Shown in pieces: positions 37,029-47,449 of a DNA stretch of 64,000 nt. Position 1 is the stretch's first letter, and each line of letters starts with the position of its first letter. This DNA is from Choristoneura fumiferana (taxonomy: Eukaryota > Arthropoda > Insecta > Lepidoptera > Tortricidae), in contig NC_133474.1 in the NCBI RefSeq assembly GCF_025370935.1, positions 19,415,740-19,479,739 of the forward strand, written 5' to 3'. The position numbers and the translations under genes were made by a program. Below the pieces are notes generated by a model. It made no database searches. It was not told the DNA's origin and was given only the letters and a program-made list of their open reading frames with translations.

Positions 37029-37338
37029 ATCCCAGCCTATACGTCCCATTGCTGGGCACAGGCCTCCTCTCAGAATGAGAGGGCTTGGGCCGTAGTTCCC
37101 ACGCGGGCCCAGTTGGGAATTGGGAACTTCACACACACCATTGAATTGATTCGCAGATTTGTGCAGGTTTCCTCACTATGTTTTCCTTCACCGTAAAGCT
37201 CGTGGTAAATTTCAAATGTAATTTCGCACATGAATACCAAAAAACTCAGAGGTGCGAGCCGGGATTTGAACCCACGATCCTCTGCTTGAGAGGCCATAGG
37301 TAAAACCACTCGGCCACCACGGCTCTATTACAGGCCCC
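37029..37338 (-). mobile_element. tRNA-derived SINE (family 3) in intron of paralogue 1
   Basis: On the minus strand the tRNA-like head carries a B box GGGTTCAAATCCC, then the body ends in CCCAGCAATGGGACGTATAGG. It is flanked by an 11-bp direct repeat TCTATTCACTC at 37018-37028 and 37339-37349, which is perfect. Removing it restores alignment with the paralogue 2 intron (TTCGATTC-type sequence). Confidence 0.85.
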
Positions 37339-37908
37339 TCTATTCACTCTTAAAGCTCGTAACGTGACACGCTGTTTTAACCACGGAGTTTTTATTAGCA
37401 CGTTTCTAGACGAAAGATTCTGATCTATCATTGTTTAGTTAGCGTTTCCAAGAGTCTCCTATAATTGGCATATCATCGATAATACTGCAATGCCGTGTAA
37501 CCAACAATGGCTAATTGTCACTACTTTGAAAAAATCTCGTATCTAAAATCAATATGTCAACAAAATTGAACCTTGACGTAATGTTCATAAAGTTCACTCA
37601 GACAAAATATTTATTTTGAGGTACGAGTTTTTTTTTAAGTAGTGATGTAATTACTCGATGACATACTGACTTAGGTGGTCTCAGGATATGTCGGGATGTC
37701 AGTCCGGTGGCCATTTTAGCCTCCACATATGGTTCGGTGGATTTTGTTGCTCGTATTTTATCGCTTGATGGCGACAACATGCAAGTGCATGCAACAAAGA
37801 AGTTTTTATGTCCGAGCCCTTAGAGAGACGTGCCGTGCTCTGTCCGACTGACGACAGTCTTTATAAACTCATCTACTCTCGCTTGTTGGGTTGTGTTTCG
37901 TGCGGGCG

Positions 37909-38056
37909 TAAAGCCGAGCTTTATACTTGCAAGAAAAATCGTGCAAGTTGCATTACATTGCGGCGCTCGATTGACCGCTACAAACTCGTTGGCTTTACGC
38001 CCTCGCAATGTAATGCAACTAGCACGATTTTTCTTGCAAGTCTGAACTCGGCTTTA
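37909..38056. repeat. Fold-back (MITE-like) element
   Basis: Arms at about 37909-37961 and 38004-38056 are near-perfect inverted copies around a 42-base centre; the core arm holds GCAAGAAAAATCGTGCAAG. It accounts for the apparent 129-codon reading frame over this stretch, which I do not consider a gene. Confidence 0.7.
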
Positions 38057-38911
38057 GACAATACGGCCGCAGATCTGGGGCATCGCTGCATGCTTTACCG
38101 TCCCCTCAGTTGGATGTATACGTTGCTTGATAACAACACCTTAAAAAAGCAGTGGTCCAGAAACTGGAGGCCAAAGTATGTGAAGTATATTAATTAAATC
38201 AAATATGGACTAAGTAGCCTAAATCGGATAGATGTTTTGACATCATTTTTTAAAACAACGTATGTAGGAACTTTAAATAGTCTTTGGTATTTATTTCTAC
38301 ATTTATTTAGTTTTAAAGTAAAATGGCATGTTTTCCCAGTACTCAGCCTCCAAATTCCAGCAAACAATCTCTGTCTAACCAATGTTCAGCCTTAGCCTGA
38401 GTAAAAGAATATTTAACTTAGGAATTCAATTACCTATTTAACCTCCTTATCGTGACATGTATAGATAAATAATTAATCAGTACAAAAATTGTATACAGAC
38501 ACAAAATACAGGATAGACAGACGACCATTTTGGGTACGGGAACTAGGTGATATAATTATGTCAAAAGTAGGTAGCGGAAACAAAAACACAAGAAAAACAC
38601 AAACAATAATATTAAGATATATAATATACATACTTACTTACATACAATACTAATACAATTCGTGTACTTACTTTCCTCATAAGGATGCATAATAATAAGT
38701 AACTTTACTGGGAATTTAATGAAATGAAATAAAAACATTTATTTCAGAAATTTTGGTGTCCATATTGTTATTGTTACTAAACACACAGAATTAATGTTGT
38801 AATACATTGGGGCTGAAACACACTAATGTAAAAGTATATTTATGTAACACACAAGCCTTTTAAAATTTCCTATCTTATTTCATGTCTTAAATTTCCAGTA
38901 ATCAATCAATC

Positions 38912-39811
38912 ATGCTGATGCTGGTTTTGGCATCAGTGCTGGCGGCCGTCAGAGCGGACTGCGATGCCTGCGTCGAGGGCCGCTGCTACACAAGGAAGAC
39001 GCTGGCCCGAGAACTGTACATCCCCGACCAAATGGCTATCGACAGGAAAAACAGGATTCTCTACGTTCACACTGACTCTGAGATGAACACGGCCTTCTTT
39101 CATGAAGATCTGACGATACAACTAGTCCGTGGACAAAATTTTTCAGGACTGGCGATTGACCAAGATACACAAGTTTTATACACAGCCGATGGCAAAAATG
39201 TACATCAATATTCGAAGGATAGCCTAAATACTACTACGAAAATTACATTTACGAACCAAAATGCCTACAAACAACCAACTTCGTTAGTTTACAAAGATTG
39301 TTTGACGTACACTATAAAATCAAGACGTGGAATGAAAACTGTCCAGGAAAATATAATCAAATATTATGAAAGATTAGAACCATACGAGATTTCCGATTTC
39401 GTAGTCCAGGCTGGATGTCACTTAGCAAAAATTTATTTTATAGGCAATGACACAACATACTTTTATAACGGTGATGGACCGGCTGTTAGTGTTGTTAATA
39501 CAAAAAGATTCGTATTGTCTACAGATAAATATAATAATGTGTATTTTGGAGACACAACATTAAATGTTATCTATAAGATGGACAACGAAACGAATAAATT
39601 AGTAGAATATGCAGCCTACGAGTCCGGCTCAGTGGATAAATTCGTGTTTGACAATAACAACAACATAGTTTTCTACGACTCCAGTGATGGTACCTTTGGT
39701 CTTTGGAAACCGGATTTGATTGATAGTAATGGCTGTACTATTGAAGAACCGCACTCTAAATACCGTATTAATAAGATAAATAGTATTGAGCAAAATGGCT
39801 TTATCCGCTAA
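38912..39811 (+). CDS. Ommochrome-binding-protein-like secreted protein, paralogue 1
   Basis: 299-residue protein in one coding exon. Residues 1-15 are a hydrophobic signal peptide ending VRA, so the mature protein should start at D16 and be secreted. Six cysteines (17, 20, 25, 130, 169, 275) could form three disulfides. N-X-S/T sites lie at 76, 106, 179 and 225. Short repeats ending in aspartate/asparagine-rich turns before aromatic strands (for example DKYNNVYF and DNNNNIVFYDSSDG) look like blades of a beta-propeller. This resembles lepidopteran ommochrome-binding proteins, which carry ommochrome pigment precursors in hemolymph; the assignment rests on recalled family character, not a search. 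The ATG follows a 3' splice site by 13 bases and matches the starts of both paralogues. No frame damage. It lies about 6 kb upstream of paralogue 2 on the same strand. Alternatively a generic secreted propeller protein. Confidence 0.85.
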   Translation: MLMLVLASVLAAVRADCDACVEGRCYTRKTLARELYIPDQMAIDRKNRILYVHTDSEMNTAFFHEDLTIQLVRGQNFSGLAIDQDTQVLYTADGKNVHQYSKDSLNTTTKITFTNQNAYKQPTSLVYKDCLTYTIKSRRGMKTVQENIIKYYERLEPYEISDFVVQAGCHLAKIYFIGNDTTYFYNGDGPAVSVVNTKRFVLSTDKYNNVYFGDTTLNVIYKMDNETNKLVEYAAYESGSVDKFVFDNNNNIVFYDSSDGTFGLWKPDLIDSNGCTIEEPHSKYRINKINSIEQNGFIR

Positions 39812-39887
39812 CAGGACCACAAGTTTGCATGATGGTCAAGGATATATTTTATTAGTGTTTTTTTTTTAGTTTTACCTATTTGAATTT

Positions 39888-39893
39888 AATAAA
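39888..39893 (+). terminator. Poly(A) signal AATAAA of paralogue 1
   Basis: AATAAA lies 77 bases after the stop codon and is followed by a GT/T-rich stretch. It is the first canonical signal downstream. Confidence 0.65.
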
Positions 39894-39900
39894 AATCTTC

Positions 39901-41546
39901 CTTGTTATAAAGCGAACCACGCATGGTTGGTGCTGAACGTATTCTTTGAGGTTGTGTAGTGTGCTATGCCTTATCCACACCACACTCTCACTTGTACGCC
40001 CTATTCTACCCTAGTAGCTACTCGTGGGTAATAGTATTTTATGCAACTGTATCGTAATAGGGGTCCTTAAAACACGAGTGTCCTTAAAAAACGACATTAT
40101 TTAATCTATATTCATATATTAAATCCTCTATCATGTGTTCAAGAACCATTGAGAAAGACCTGCATTAACGAGAACTAGGTAGGTATGTCTGCCCCACGAG
40201 CTGCGCCCGCTGCGCGCGCGACGACGTGCTTCATAATAGAATCCAATGTCGTAATGCTGATCATTACCTATGGTTTTTGAACGCATAATTGAGGATTTAC
40301 TATATGGGTGTAGATAAATATTTATTTTATCGTCACAAGCATTTAGAATTAATCTAGATTTCAACCTAAACAGCTCTTTAACGCCCACGTCACAGTTGGT
40401 CCCGGAACGATATAGCGATTGAGACACTACAGCCCTGTCCAGTAGGTATATTATATTTTTATTTTTGTTATTGTGAATAATAAACTTTAGATTTTACGAA
40501 AATTTATAAATAAAATGATGATTATTATAAATTTTATGCATTTTATTTTCGATGTATTCTTATATAATAGATAGAGGGATATCTGGAACAACACAAAAGC
40601 CTCTTTTCATTATATCATCATGGAATCGGGACCAAATCTTTAAATGTTAACCGCTAGGCTTAGACTGGAAATTTGGCGAGGTTGTTTTATTTGCAACTTT
40701 AATGAAATACATTATTTTGGAAATTTCTATGGAAATTTACAAAAAAACCTGAATTCTAATTCAACGGCTGGATCTAATTAATGGCTAAGCCGCAGGTAAA
40801 CTTAAGTACCTACTATACCGGGTGGGCCCTGGAATAGGAGCAAAAAATTAACAAACAGGTTCTGCCACTCGAATGGAACTACTTTAGTTCTGCAACTTTC
40901 AAAAATTGAGTAATTTTATCATTATGTATATTCGAAACAAATTAAATGGTGTTTTCAATGTACACGGTAACGAATAGCCTAAATAAATGACATCACCTGT
41001 CGCGTAACAAAATGACGGATTGAGCAATACATTGCTTATCCAATTACACTTTAAACTATACCTAGGTAGTAAAAATCACAATAGGTACAAGTTATTTTTA
41101 AAAGTTGTAGAACTAAGTTATCTCAGGATGCAGACCGGAAGCTGTGGTTTAACGACTGCCCGAAGGAGGGTTATGTTTTTCGAGCGTATGTATAAGTATT
41201 TAATTTATGTATGTATGTATGTATGTACTCGTATGTATGTCCATTTTTTAGTCCTCGCTGCAGCCTAAACGGCTAGACAGATTTTAACATATGAGGTACC
41301 TATCATGGGATTGGTCATAACTGTCGGAATGACATAGGCTAGATAGGTAAGTACATAATATTTCAACATCGCGTCTGCGAAAAAAAAATATGTCGGAGGA
41401 ATCAAAATCGTATATAACAATGTGTGGGTATCAAATAAAAGCTCATAATTAGCCCATTCTAAATATATTTGATTTATAATACTTTTAATATACCATTTTC
41501 ACAGAAATATCAAAAAGTATAAAATAAAACATTAAGTATATTTAAA
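39901..41546. other. Intergenic region after paralogue 1
   Basis: The first ~60 bases (CTTGTTATAAAG...ATTCTTTGAGGTTG) align with 47206-47262 downstream of paralogue 2, so the duplication unit extends past the 3' end. A TATG microsatellite lies near 41205-41240. Nothing else is recognisable; no gene. Confidence 0.5.
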
Positions 41547-41790
41547 AAATCAAAAACCCGACTGCCTTAAAAACTAAAAGGAAAGATTTAAGTCTAGTGA
41601 TCCAGAACTCTGTTAACTAGCTAATTTAAAGTTCAACAATCGGGACCCATTTAAATCGTGACCAGTGAAAATTAATGGGTCCCGACTGTTAAACTTTAAA
41701 TTAGCTACTTAACAGAGTTCTAGATCACTAGATAGACTTATTTCCTTCCTTTTAGTCTTTAAGGCTTGTCTTTGAGGGTTTGTTGATTTT
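41547..41790. repeat. Fold-back MITE with ~100-bp arms
   Basis: Sequence from about 41547 to 41648 is mirrored by 41680-41790 (for example GGGACCCATT / AATGGGTCCC and AACTCTGTTAA / TTAACAGAGTT). One arm of the same family is at about 828-950, so this is a dispersed family. Confidence 0.75.
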
Positions 41791-42099
41791 TCATTGCTCC
41801 TGTTACATTGCTCACCCGGTATAAGTAAAAAGATGAAAATAAATTTAGGTCACCCAAACCCATCAATTTGTCACATACCGCAATGTACATTCACATTGCA
41901 CATGCAAAATAAAGTATGCAAGATTTTTTCGTAACGGCAACGGAACCTTATCGTGGGCATGTCAGACAAGTTATTGGCCGGTTTTCTTGGGGAAATTTTG
42001 GATGAAGCTTTTAATATCATGATATTATTATTGGGTTCCATTTAATATGACAATGCAAGTTAAGTCGACAAAAAGTACAGTCAGCTAAAAAAGAGTTTA

Positions 42100-42868
42100 T
42101 TAAGAATGTTTTTTTTTACCAAAAACTTATTATTTTTTTGTCAAATAAGTTGTATTTAAATAAATAGTACCTACGGAGTTTGCCAAGTAGGTATATTTTA
42201 TTTATAAGTTAAGCTGCTCTTATACTACTAAAATTCTCAAAGAAACCAAGCCATAATAGTTTTCCTTGTTATTTTGATATTTAAATTGTCATCACGATTT
42301 TTTTCATTATTTTTAAAGCCAATTGCTTGACTAACCTTTTACTCAGTGTTAAACGAGAAAAAAAACACCTCCACTTTAAAGTCTATGACAAGTACTTTAT
42401 TTTAGAATTATTTTATTTTAGCGCTTTATTTGCATAATTGAAAATATTGAAATACATATATCTTCGCAAAATTACAGCGTTCTAGCACTAATAGTCTCTG
42501 ATTTAAGCTGCCGACGGACGGACAGACCGACAGATAGACATGGCAAAGTATAAAGGTTCTGTTTTTTTTCCATTTTGGCTGCGTAATTTTAATGTTTTAA
42601 ATTATATTCTATTGGTGTTTTTTGCACGAGATCAATTTCATAAAATAACAACAACGGATTTTCCCTGAGTACATAGATATGAAGTTAAACTTAATTATAA
42701 CTTTTAGGAGTTATAATTAAGATAAAATAATATTCCACGGTCCAAGCCCGAGTCAGGTCTCATTTTATCCAAGGTTCCGTACCGAATACACACACACACA
42801 TACAAACACACGCACACACACACACACGCGCACACACGCACACACACGCGCACACACGCACACACACG

Positions 42869-42902
<34 letters not shown>

Positions 42903-43870
42903 CACACATGCACACTTAAATATAAATACGCGCACTAAATCTTGGAACTTAATCATTATTGTACGTTAACAGAGGGGGCGTTGCTATCTGTGAATCAGTT
43001 ATTTATCAGTCTTAAGCTTTTTCAGATAGCATCGTTTTTACTTTTTAATGTATTACCAGTGCTATTGTTCCAAATAAAGACTATTTATTATAAGTAATAA
43101 TAGTTTTAAATCCAAAACTGTCAAAAACGTGTCGAATACACCTAAGATAGGGTCCCGTAGCCGTTATGAAAAAAAAACTTGCTTATTTTAAAACATGTGG
43201 TCGTTTTACTATCTGTGTCTATTTTATAACTTGGTAAATGGACAAGTGTTACTTGTTAACCTGTAGTAATATTTTTTTAAGGTTTTATTTTGCATTTTGT
43301 ACGGAAATTTCCAAGCAGATTATATAAGTAACCATGCCAATTTGAATTACATCCCAAGCGAAGTAAAATGCATTATATGTAAGAATTATATTACCTTATA
43401 AGTACCTATCAAACATTGGTGGTATCAAGTAATAAGAAATTGTTATATTATTTTAGAAGGATGCATGTTCTTGTACTTAACTAAAATTTCTGGAATTTCT
43501 ATACAGTACTTGGAATCTTAAGTCTTTTTAAATCACCCAAAATACGTAGACTTGAAGATATAGTAGATTGTACAACAAGAGCATAAAACGAACCATTTTA
43601 CCTGAGCCGGTACGGCGAGGGTGGATAGACTTTTTTGTTTGTGGCTGTTGACACCTGATTACCTCGGTCTTAGACGAAGATTTTACTTTATGCACTAGAG
43701 CATAAAAGTAATTTCATGTCGCCTAGATCCGAGAAGTGAAAAATATTTTTTTTTCTAACGCATAAACTGAGGCATTTTGCTTTTATTATATACCTATACC
43801 CTTTTTCGATTTTTAGCGACTTTAAGAAACTCAATCGCAATTTTGAGGATCCCTATAATTTATCTCGAGA
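42100..43870 (+). repeat. Duplicated upstream block, copy B (in front of paralogue 2)
   Basis: This stretch, which begins with a TCTG/GACGGACAGACC dispersed repeat and continues through CACGGTCCAAGCCCGAGTC and GGGTCCCGTAGCCGTTATG to the promoter, recurs at 53330-53652 plus 55385-55976 and at 57060-57950. It includes the (CA)n expansion at 42787-42917, which is absent from the other copies. It marks the segmental duplication unit of the gene cluster. Confidence 0.7.
42787..42917. repeat. Compound (CA)n/(CG) microsatellite
   Basis: Almost pure alternating CA with CGCG and TG interruptions over about 130 bases. It lies inside the upstream block of paralogue 2 only. The cysteine/valine reading frames on the other strand are artefacts of it. 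Confidence 0.95.
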
Positions 43871-43910
43871 GGTATAAAAGTACCGTGTAAGTGACCCAGT
43901 ACTTCAGTTG
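43831..43910 (+). promoter_or_regulatory. Core promoter of paralogue 2
   Basis: GAGGATCCCT at 43845-43854, TATAAAAG from 43873 and the arthropod initiator TCAGT at 43904-43908 with its A at 43906. Offsets are 28 and 33 bases, the same as in paralogues 1 and 3. This is the best match of the three to consensus TATA and initiator. Confidence 0.75.
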
Positions 43911-43977
43911 CATTTGATCTGCACCAGTACAACACATTTTTGTCCCAGAATACCAGCTATTAATGTGGTAAGTATTA
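43906..43977 (+). other. Exon 1 (5' leader) of paralogue 2
   Basis: From the initiator A to the donor GTG|GTAAGTATTAACAATTCTG. The exon ends with an ATG at 43973 that is out of frame with the main start once spliced and would open a short upstream reading frame of about 26 codons overlapping the main start. Acceptor AG at 45841-45842. Confidence 0.65.
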
Positions 43978-44164
43978 ACAATTCTGTTGGTTCTTGTACT
44001 GTTTTTTCCACTTGCCTCGATTCCAACGCAGTGTCAACTCTAGAAACTCATAACTGGACATTATTTTAACTATTTATATCATACTCAAGCTTCTCATACT
44101 TCATATCTAATTTGTAGAACTTTGGAGATCTTACTAGAACATTTCTGCTAAAAACTTCCCTTGT

Positions 44165-44450
44165 TCCTCGTAGATAACCAAGTTTGATAACTGGTATTCG
44201 ACTAGGAAAAATAATTCCTTCTAGCTAACTCGGTTATCAAACGGGATTATTTTTTTCCTCGTAGAAAATTTTGTTTTCTACGACGAAGACCTTTTCTTCC
44301 TAGCTAACTCGGTTATCAAGTGGGATTATATTTTTCCTCGTAGAAAACCGTTATTTTATTTGGTTTTCTACGACGAATACCATTTACTACTTAGCTAACT
44401 TGGTTATCAAATGGGGTTATTTTTTACTTCGTAGAAAACTACGAAATTAA
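44165..44450. repeat. Tandem repeat, three units of 79-91 bp
   Basis: The landmark AGCTAACT(C/T)GGTTATCAA starts at 44223, 44302 and 44393. Each unit also holds CGTAGAAAA followed by TTTTCTACG, which can form a hairpin. A partial inverted unit precedes the array. Confidence 0.8.
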
Positions 44451-45295
44451 AATACATTGTAAACGTAATCTCTTATTACAACAATTCTGTACTTATAAAT
44501 TAAATGACAATTCACCATTTCAGAAAAGTCCTACTTCTTAAAAAAGAAAAATGAACAGAAAAAAAGCAGAGATTAGTCTAATTCGGTTGTCAAAATTTCA
44601 TAAACTACTAGCTTTTGCCTGCAACTTCACCCGCATGGGATTCGGTTTCAACATTCCCTCAGAAACTATGGAAAGTAAAAACTAAAACTAATAACTAAAT
44701 AAAAATGAATTTCAAACCATTTCTTCAGGCTGCATTACCCTTATGTTTTGACTAAATAACCTTTATAAACCGGATAAAATTAAAGAAGGCAACAAATATT
44801 GTGTTGGTAATTGCCTTGAAAAAAAAGCCTGAATGGGTTCGAGAAAAGTATGGTACGGCCGTGCCTTTGTTTTTGTTTTGCTCGACTTGGCGGGGGCACT
44901 ACCGTGCCCCCAGATAGTCGTCCTACTGTCAATGTGTGATTGTCTTCTAAAAACGTCAAAGCGCAGCTGACAAATACAAATTATGAGTGTAGAGTTAGAA
45001 ATGAAGTAGTACTATAAGAGTACCATAAACTAAGCAGAACACACATACATATATATTTTAAAATAATGAAGGTATTCAAAAATAAATGCAATCAACTGAC
45101 TTAAAATGAAAAAATATTTTTGAGATGTCTGAGGTTTTCATTTATTTAATTAACACCTTGGATTTTGCCAATATGATTTTTTTCAGATATTTAAAGCTAA
45201 CAGTTTAGCCTGTAACAAAAAGTATTATTTTGAAGCCTCATATTTTCCAAATGAATCCCTAGATGAAAAGAAATCTTTGAACATGAAACTACCGT

Positions 45296-45545
45296 GAGAC
45301 TCACTCATATTAAATGATATTGTAACGGAAAAGTCACGTCTTAAACCGAGTTTAGCTCGACATGTTTCGGGCTATTTCGTAGCCCTTCTTCTCAGGAGCA
45401 CTGTGTGTGGGCGCTGTGTGTGTGTGCGTGTTGCGGCAGCCGCCGAGTCGCGTGCTCCTGAGAAGAAGGGCTACAAAATAGCCCGAAACATGTCGAGCTA
45501 AAGTCGGTTTAAGACGTGAGTTATCCGTTACAATATAATTAAAAA
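45296..45545. repeat. Fold-back element with CGAAACATGTCGAGCTA arms
   Basis: Inverted arms around 45337-45397 and 45457-45520 share TTAGCTCGACATGTTTCGGG and its complement, with a GTGTGTG-rich centre. Same family as 57229-57396, which also has TCACGTCTTAAA arms. Confidence 0.75.
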
Positions 45546-45853
45546 AAAAAAACCTTACCAAGCAAGTAACCTTTTTGTGAAAATTTGTTGGCATAGTTTA
45601 CATACAAATACATACTTATGCAAAATTACAGCTTTCTAGCACTAACGCGACTTTAAGATAAGCCGCGAACGGACAGATGGGCGGGCAAAAAGATGCAGAT
45701 AGTATAGCTAAAGGATAACGATTCCTTATGGAGCTATGTAACCTTAAAATGAGGGTCTACAGAATTTTATTGTGCCAAATTTAACAGTTTAGGGTTTTGA
45801 ATCAAATTTCAAACTATTTAAATTAATGTCTTAAATTTTCAGTACGATCAATC

Positions 45854-46795
45854 ATGCTGCTACTAGTTCTGGCATCAGTGTTGGCGGTTGCCAGAGCGGA
45901 CTGCGACGCCTGCATTGAGGGCCGCTGCTACACAAGGAAGACGCTCGCCCGAGAACTGCACATCCCCGACCAAATGGCCATCGACAGAAAAAACGGTATT
46001 CTCTACGTCCACACTGATTCAGAGATGAACACGGCCTTCTTCCACGAAGATCTAACGATACAACTAGTCCGTAGACAAAATTTTACAGGGCTGGCGGTTG
46101 ACCAGGATACACAGATTTTATACACAGCCGATAGCAAAAATATACAACAATATTCGAAGGATAGTCTGAATACCTGTAATAATAAAACAGTATTGCCTAG
46201 AAAATTTGGCAACGAACAGCCAATAATGTTAATTCACAAAGATTGCATAACGTACACTAAAAAATCCAAAACGGGTCTGTTTTTTCTTAATAAAGATGGT
46301 ACTGAGGAATGGATATACGGGTCTTCAAAAAAATTTACGATTTCAGATTTCGTAGTCCAGGTTGGATGTATCCCAACTAAACTTTATTTCGTGGCTAATG
46401 ACACAACATACTTTTTAGGACATAGTGAAAAAACAATTAATGGAACCACTAAATTCGTACCAGATGATTCGTTGCTTGTAGCTAGAAAAAACTTTGTACT
46501 ATCTACTGATAAATATAATAATGTATTTTTTAAAGACGCAACGTTAAATGTTATCTATAAGATGAACGACGAAACAAACAAATTAGTAGAATATGCAGCC
46601 TACGAGTCCGGCTCAGTAGACAAATTCGTATTTGATAAAAACAACAATATAGTTTTCTACGACTCCAGTGATGGTAGTTTTAATCTTTGGAAACCTGATT
46701 TGTCTGATAGTGCCCGCTGTACTATAACAGCACCTCACTCTAAATATCAAATTACAAAGAAACCTAATATTGATCAAAATTGCTTTAACCACTAG
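45854..46795 (+). CDS. Ommochrome-binding-protein-like secreted protein, paralogue 2
   Basis: 313-residue protein in one coding exon, same layout as paralogue 1: signal peptide 1-15 (ending ARA), the DCDAC...GRC cysteine cluster (17, 20, 25) and conserved C131, C172 and C289. It has extra cysteines at 108 and 310. Relative to paralogue 1 it is about 14 residues longer, mostly from an insertion around residues 186-212. By hand count about 91 of the first 104 residues match paralogue 1, and about 62 of 70 from FVLSTDKYNN to LWKPDL, while residues 105-160 barely align. Predicted to be secreted and, by family resemblance, to bind ommochrome-type pigment. The start follows the 3' splice site at 45842 by 11 bases. 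Upstream lie its own TATA promoter and noncoding exon 1, and downstream an ATTAAA signal. No frame damage. Confidence 0.85.
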   Translation: MLLLVLASVLAVARADCDACIEGRCYTRKTLARELHIPDQMAIDRKNGILYVHTDSEMNTAFFHEDLTIQLVRRQNFTGLAVDQDTQILYTADSKNIQQYSKDSLNTCNNKTVLPRKFGNEQPIMLIHKDCITYTKKSKTGLFFLNKDGTEEWIYGSSKKFTISDFVVQVGCIPTKLYFVANDTTYFLGHSEKTINGTTKFVPDDSLLVARKNFVLSTDKYNNVFFKDATLNVIYKMNDETNKLVEYAAYESGSVDKFVFDKNNNIVFYDSSDGSFNLWKPDLSDSARCTITAPHSKYQITKKPNIDQNCFNH

Positions 46796-46834
46796 CAGAC
46801 GCAAAGATTTTCATGATGATGATTTTGTATTTAT

Positions 46835-46840
46835 ATTAAA
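46835..46840 (+). terminator. Possible poly(A) signal ATTAAA of paralogue 2
   Basis: ATTAAA occurs 40 bases after the stop; no AATAAA is found close by. The sequence before it (CATGATGATG...) aligns with the 3' UTR of paralogue 1. Confidence 0.45.
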
Positions 46841-47449
46841 TTTGCATTACATTTCAATACGATGTCAATGCCGAGAAAGGCTCAGAAGCGTTTCAGCCGA
46901 TGTATTTTTGTTTATTTGTGATACCAAAGCCGGCGAAGGAGCTTATACATTCTCCTTAAGTTATCGGTTATATTAGTAATTCTGTGATACTACGTTATTA
47001 TTTTACATAGACCTCACTATGAAGAAATGTAAGCTATAGCTCTAAAATCGATGGCATCTCTCACTGTTTTGAAGCTTGCAATGGTTTGCCAGCGGTTTAA
47101 TTGCTTACATTTCACCATTGCGAGATCAGCATAATATTATAATAGCAGAACCACTGAATTACCAAGTATTTCAGCGATAAGCCAAGATTTTTCATTACTT
47201 TGTTATAAAGATGTCCACTCATAGTTGTCGTTGGACATATTCTTTGACGTTGCTAACGCATACATATTATGGAGGTTGGAACACTTCTGAGTGGTTTTCA
47301 CTAAAAAGTGTGTCTTACTGAAAAGCTATGTATTTCATACATGAAGCCAATGATAATTGTTATACCTAATTTGCATGCATTTAATCTTATTAGATAGCAA
47401 TAAGATAATCAAAGTTTCATTATCAGGTCAAACATTGTGTTTACACTTT

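Larger units (their letters stand above)
36968..38898 (+). other. 5'-leader intron of paralogue 1
   Basis: Starts GTAAGT and ends TTTCCAG. It holds a complete tRNA-derived SINE with an 11-bp target duplication, a fold-back element (37909-38056), and otherwise AT-rich sequence. The bases just after the donor and just before the acceptor align with the paralogue 2 intron; the rest has diverged. No coding sequence is seen inside it. Confidence 0.6.
43978..45842 (+). other. 5'-leader intron of paralogue 2
   Basis: Starts GTAAGT and ends TTTTCAG, 1.87 kb. Contains three tandem ~80-90-bp units (44165-44450), a fold-back element (about 45296-45545), a stretch at 44930-45240 that recurs at 33590-33840 upstream of paralogue 1, and a TCTG-family fragment (about 45600-45750). 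Confidence 0.6.

Noticed and set aside
37808..38197. 129-codon reading frame inside the intron of paralogue 1
   Set aside because: It is produced by the two arms of a fold-back element; the mirrored residues translate from inverted DNA.
42704..42956. Cysteine/valine-rich proteins on the minus strand
   Set aside because: Pure translation of the CA microsatellite.
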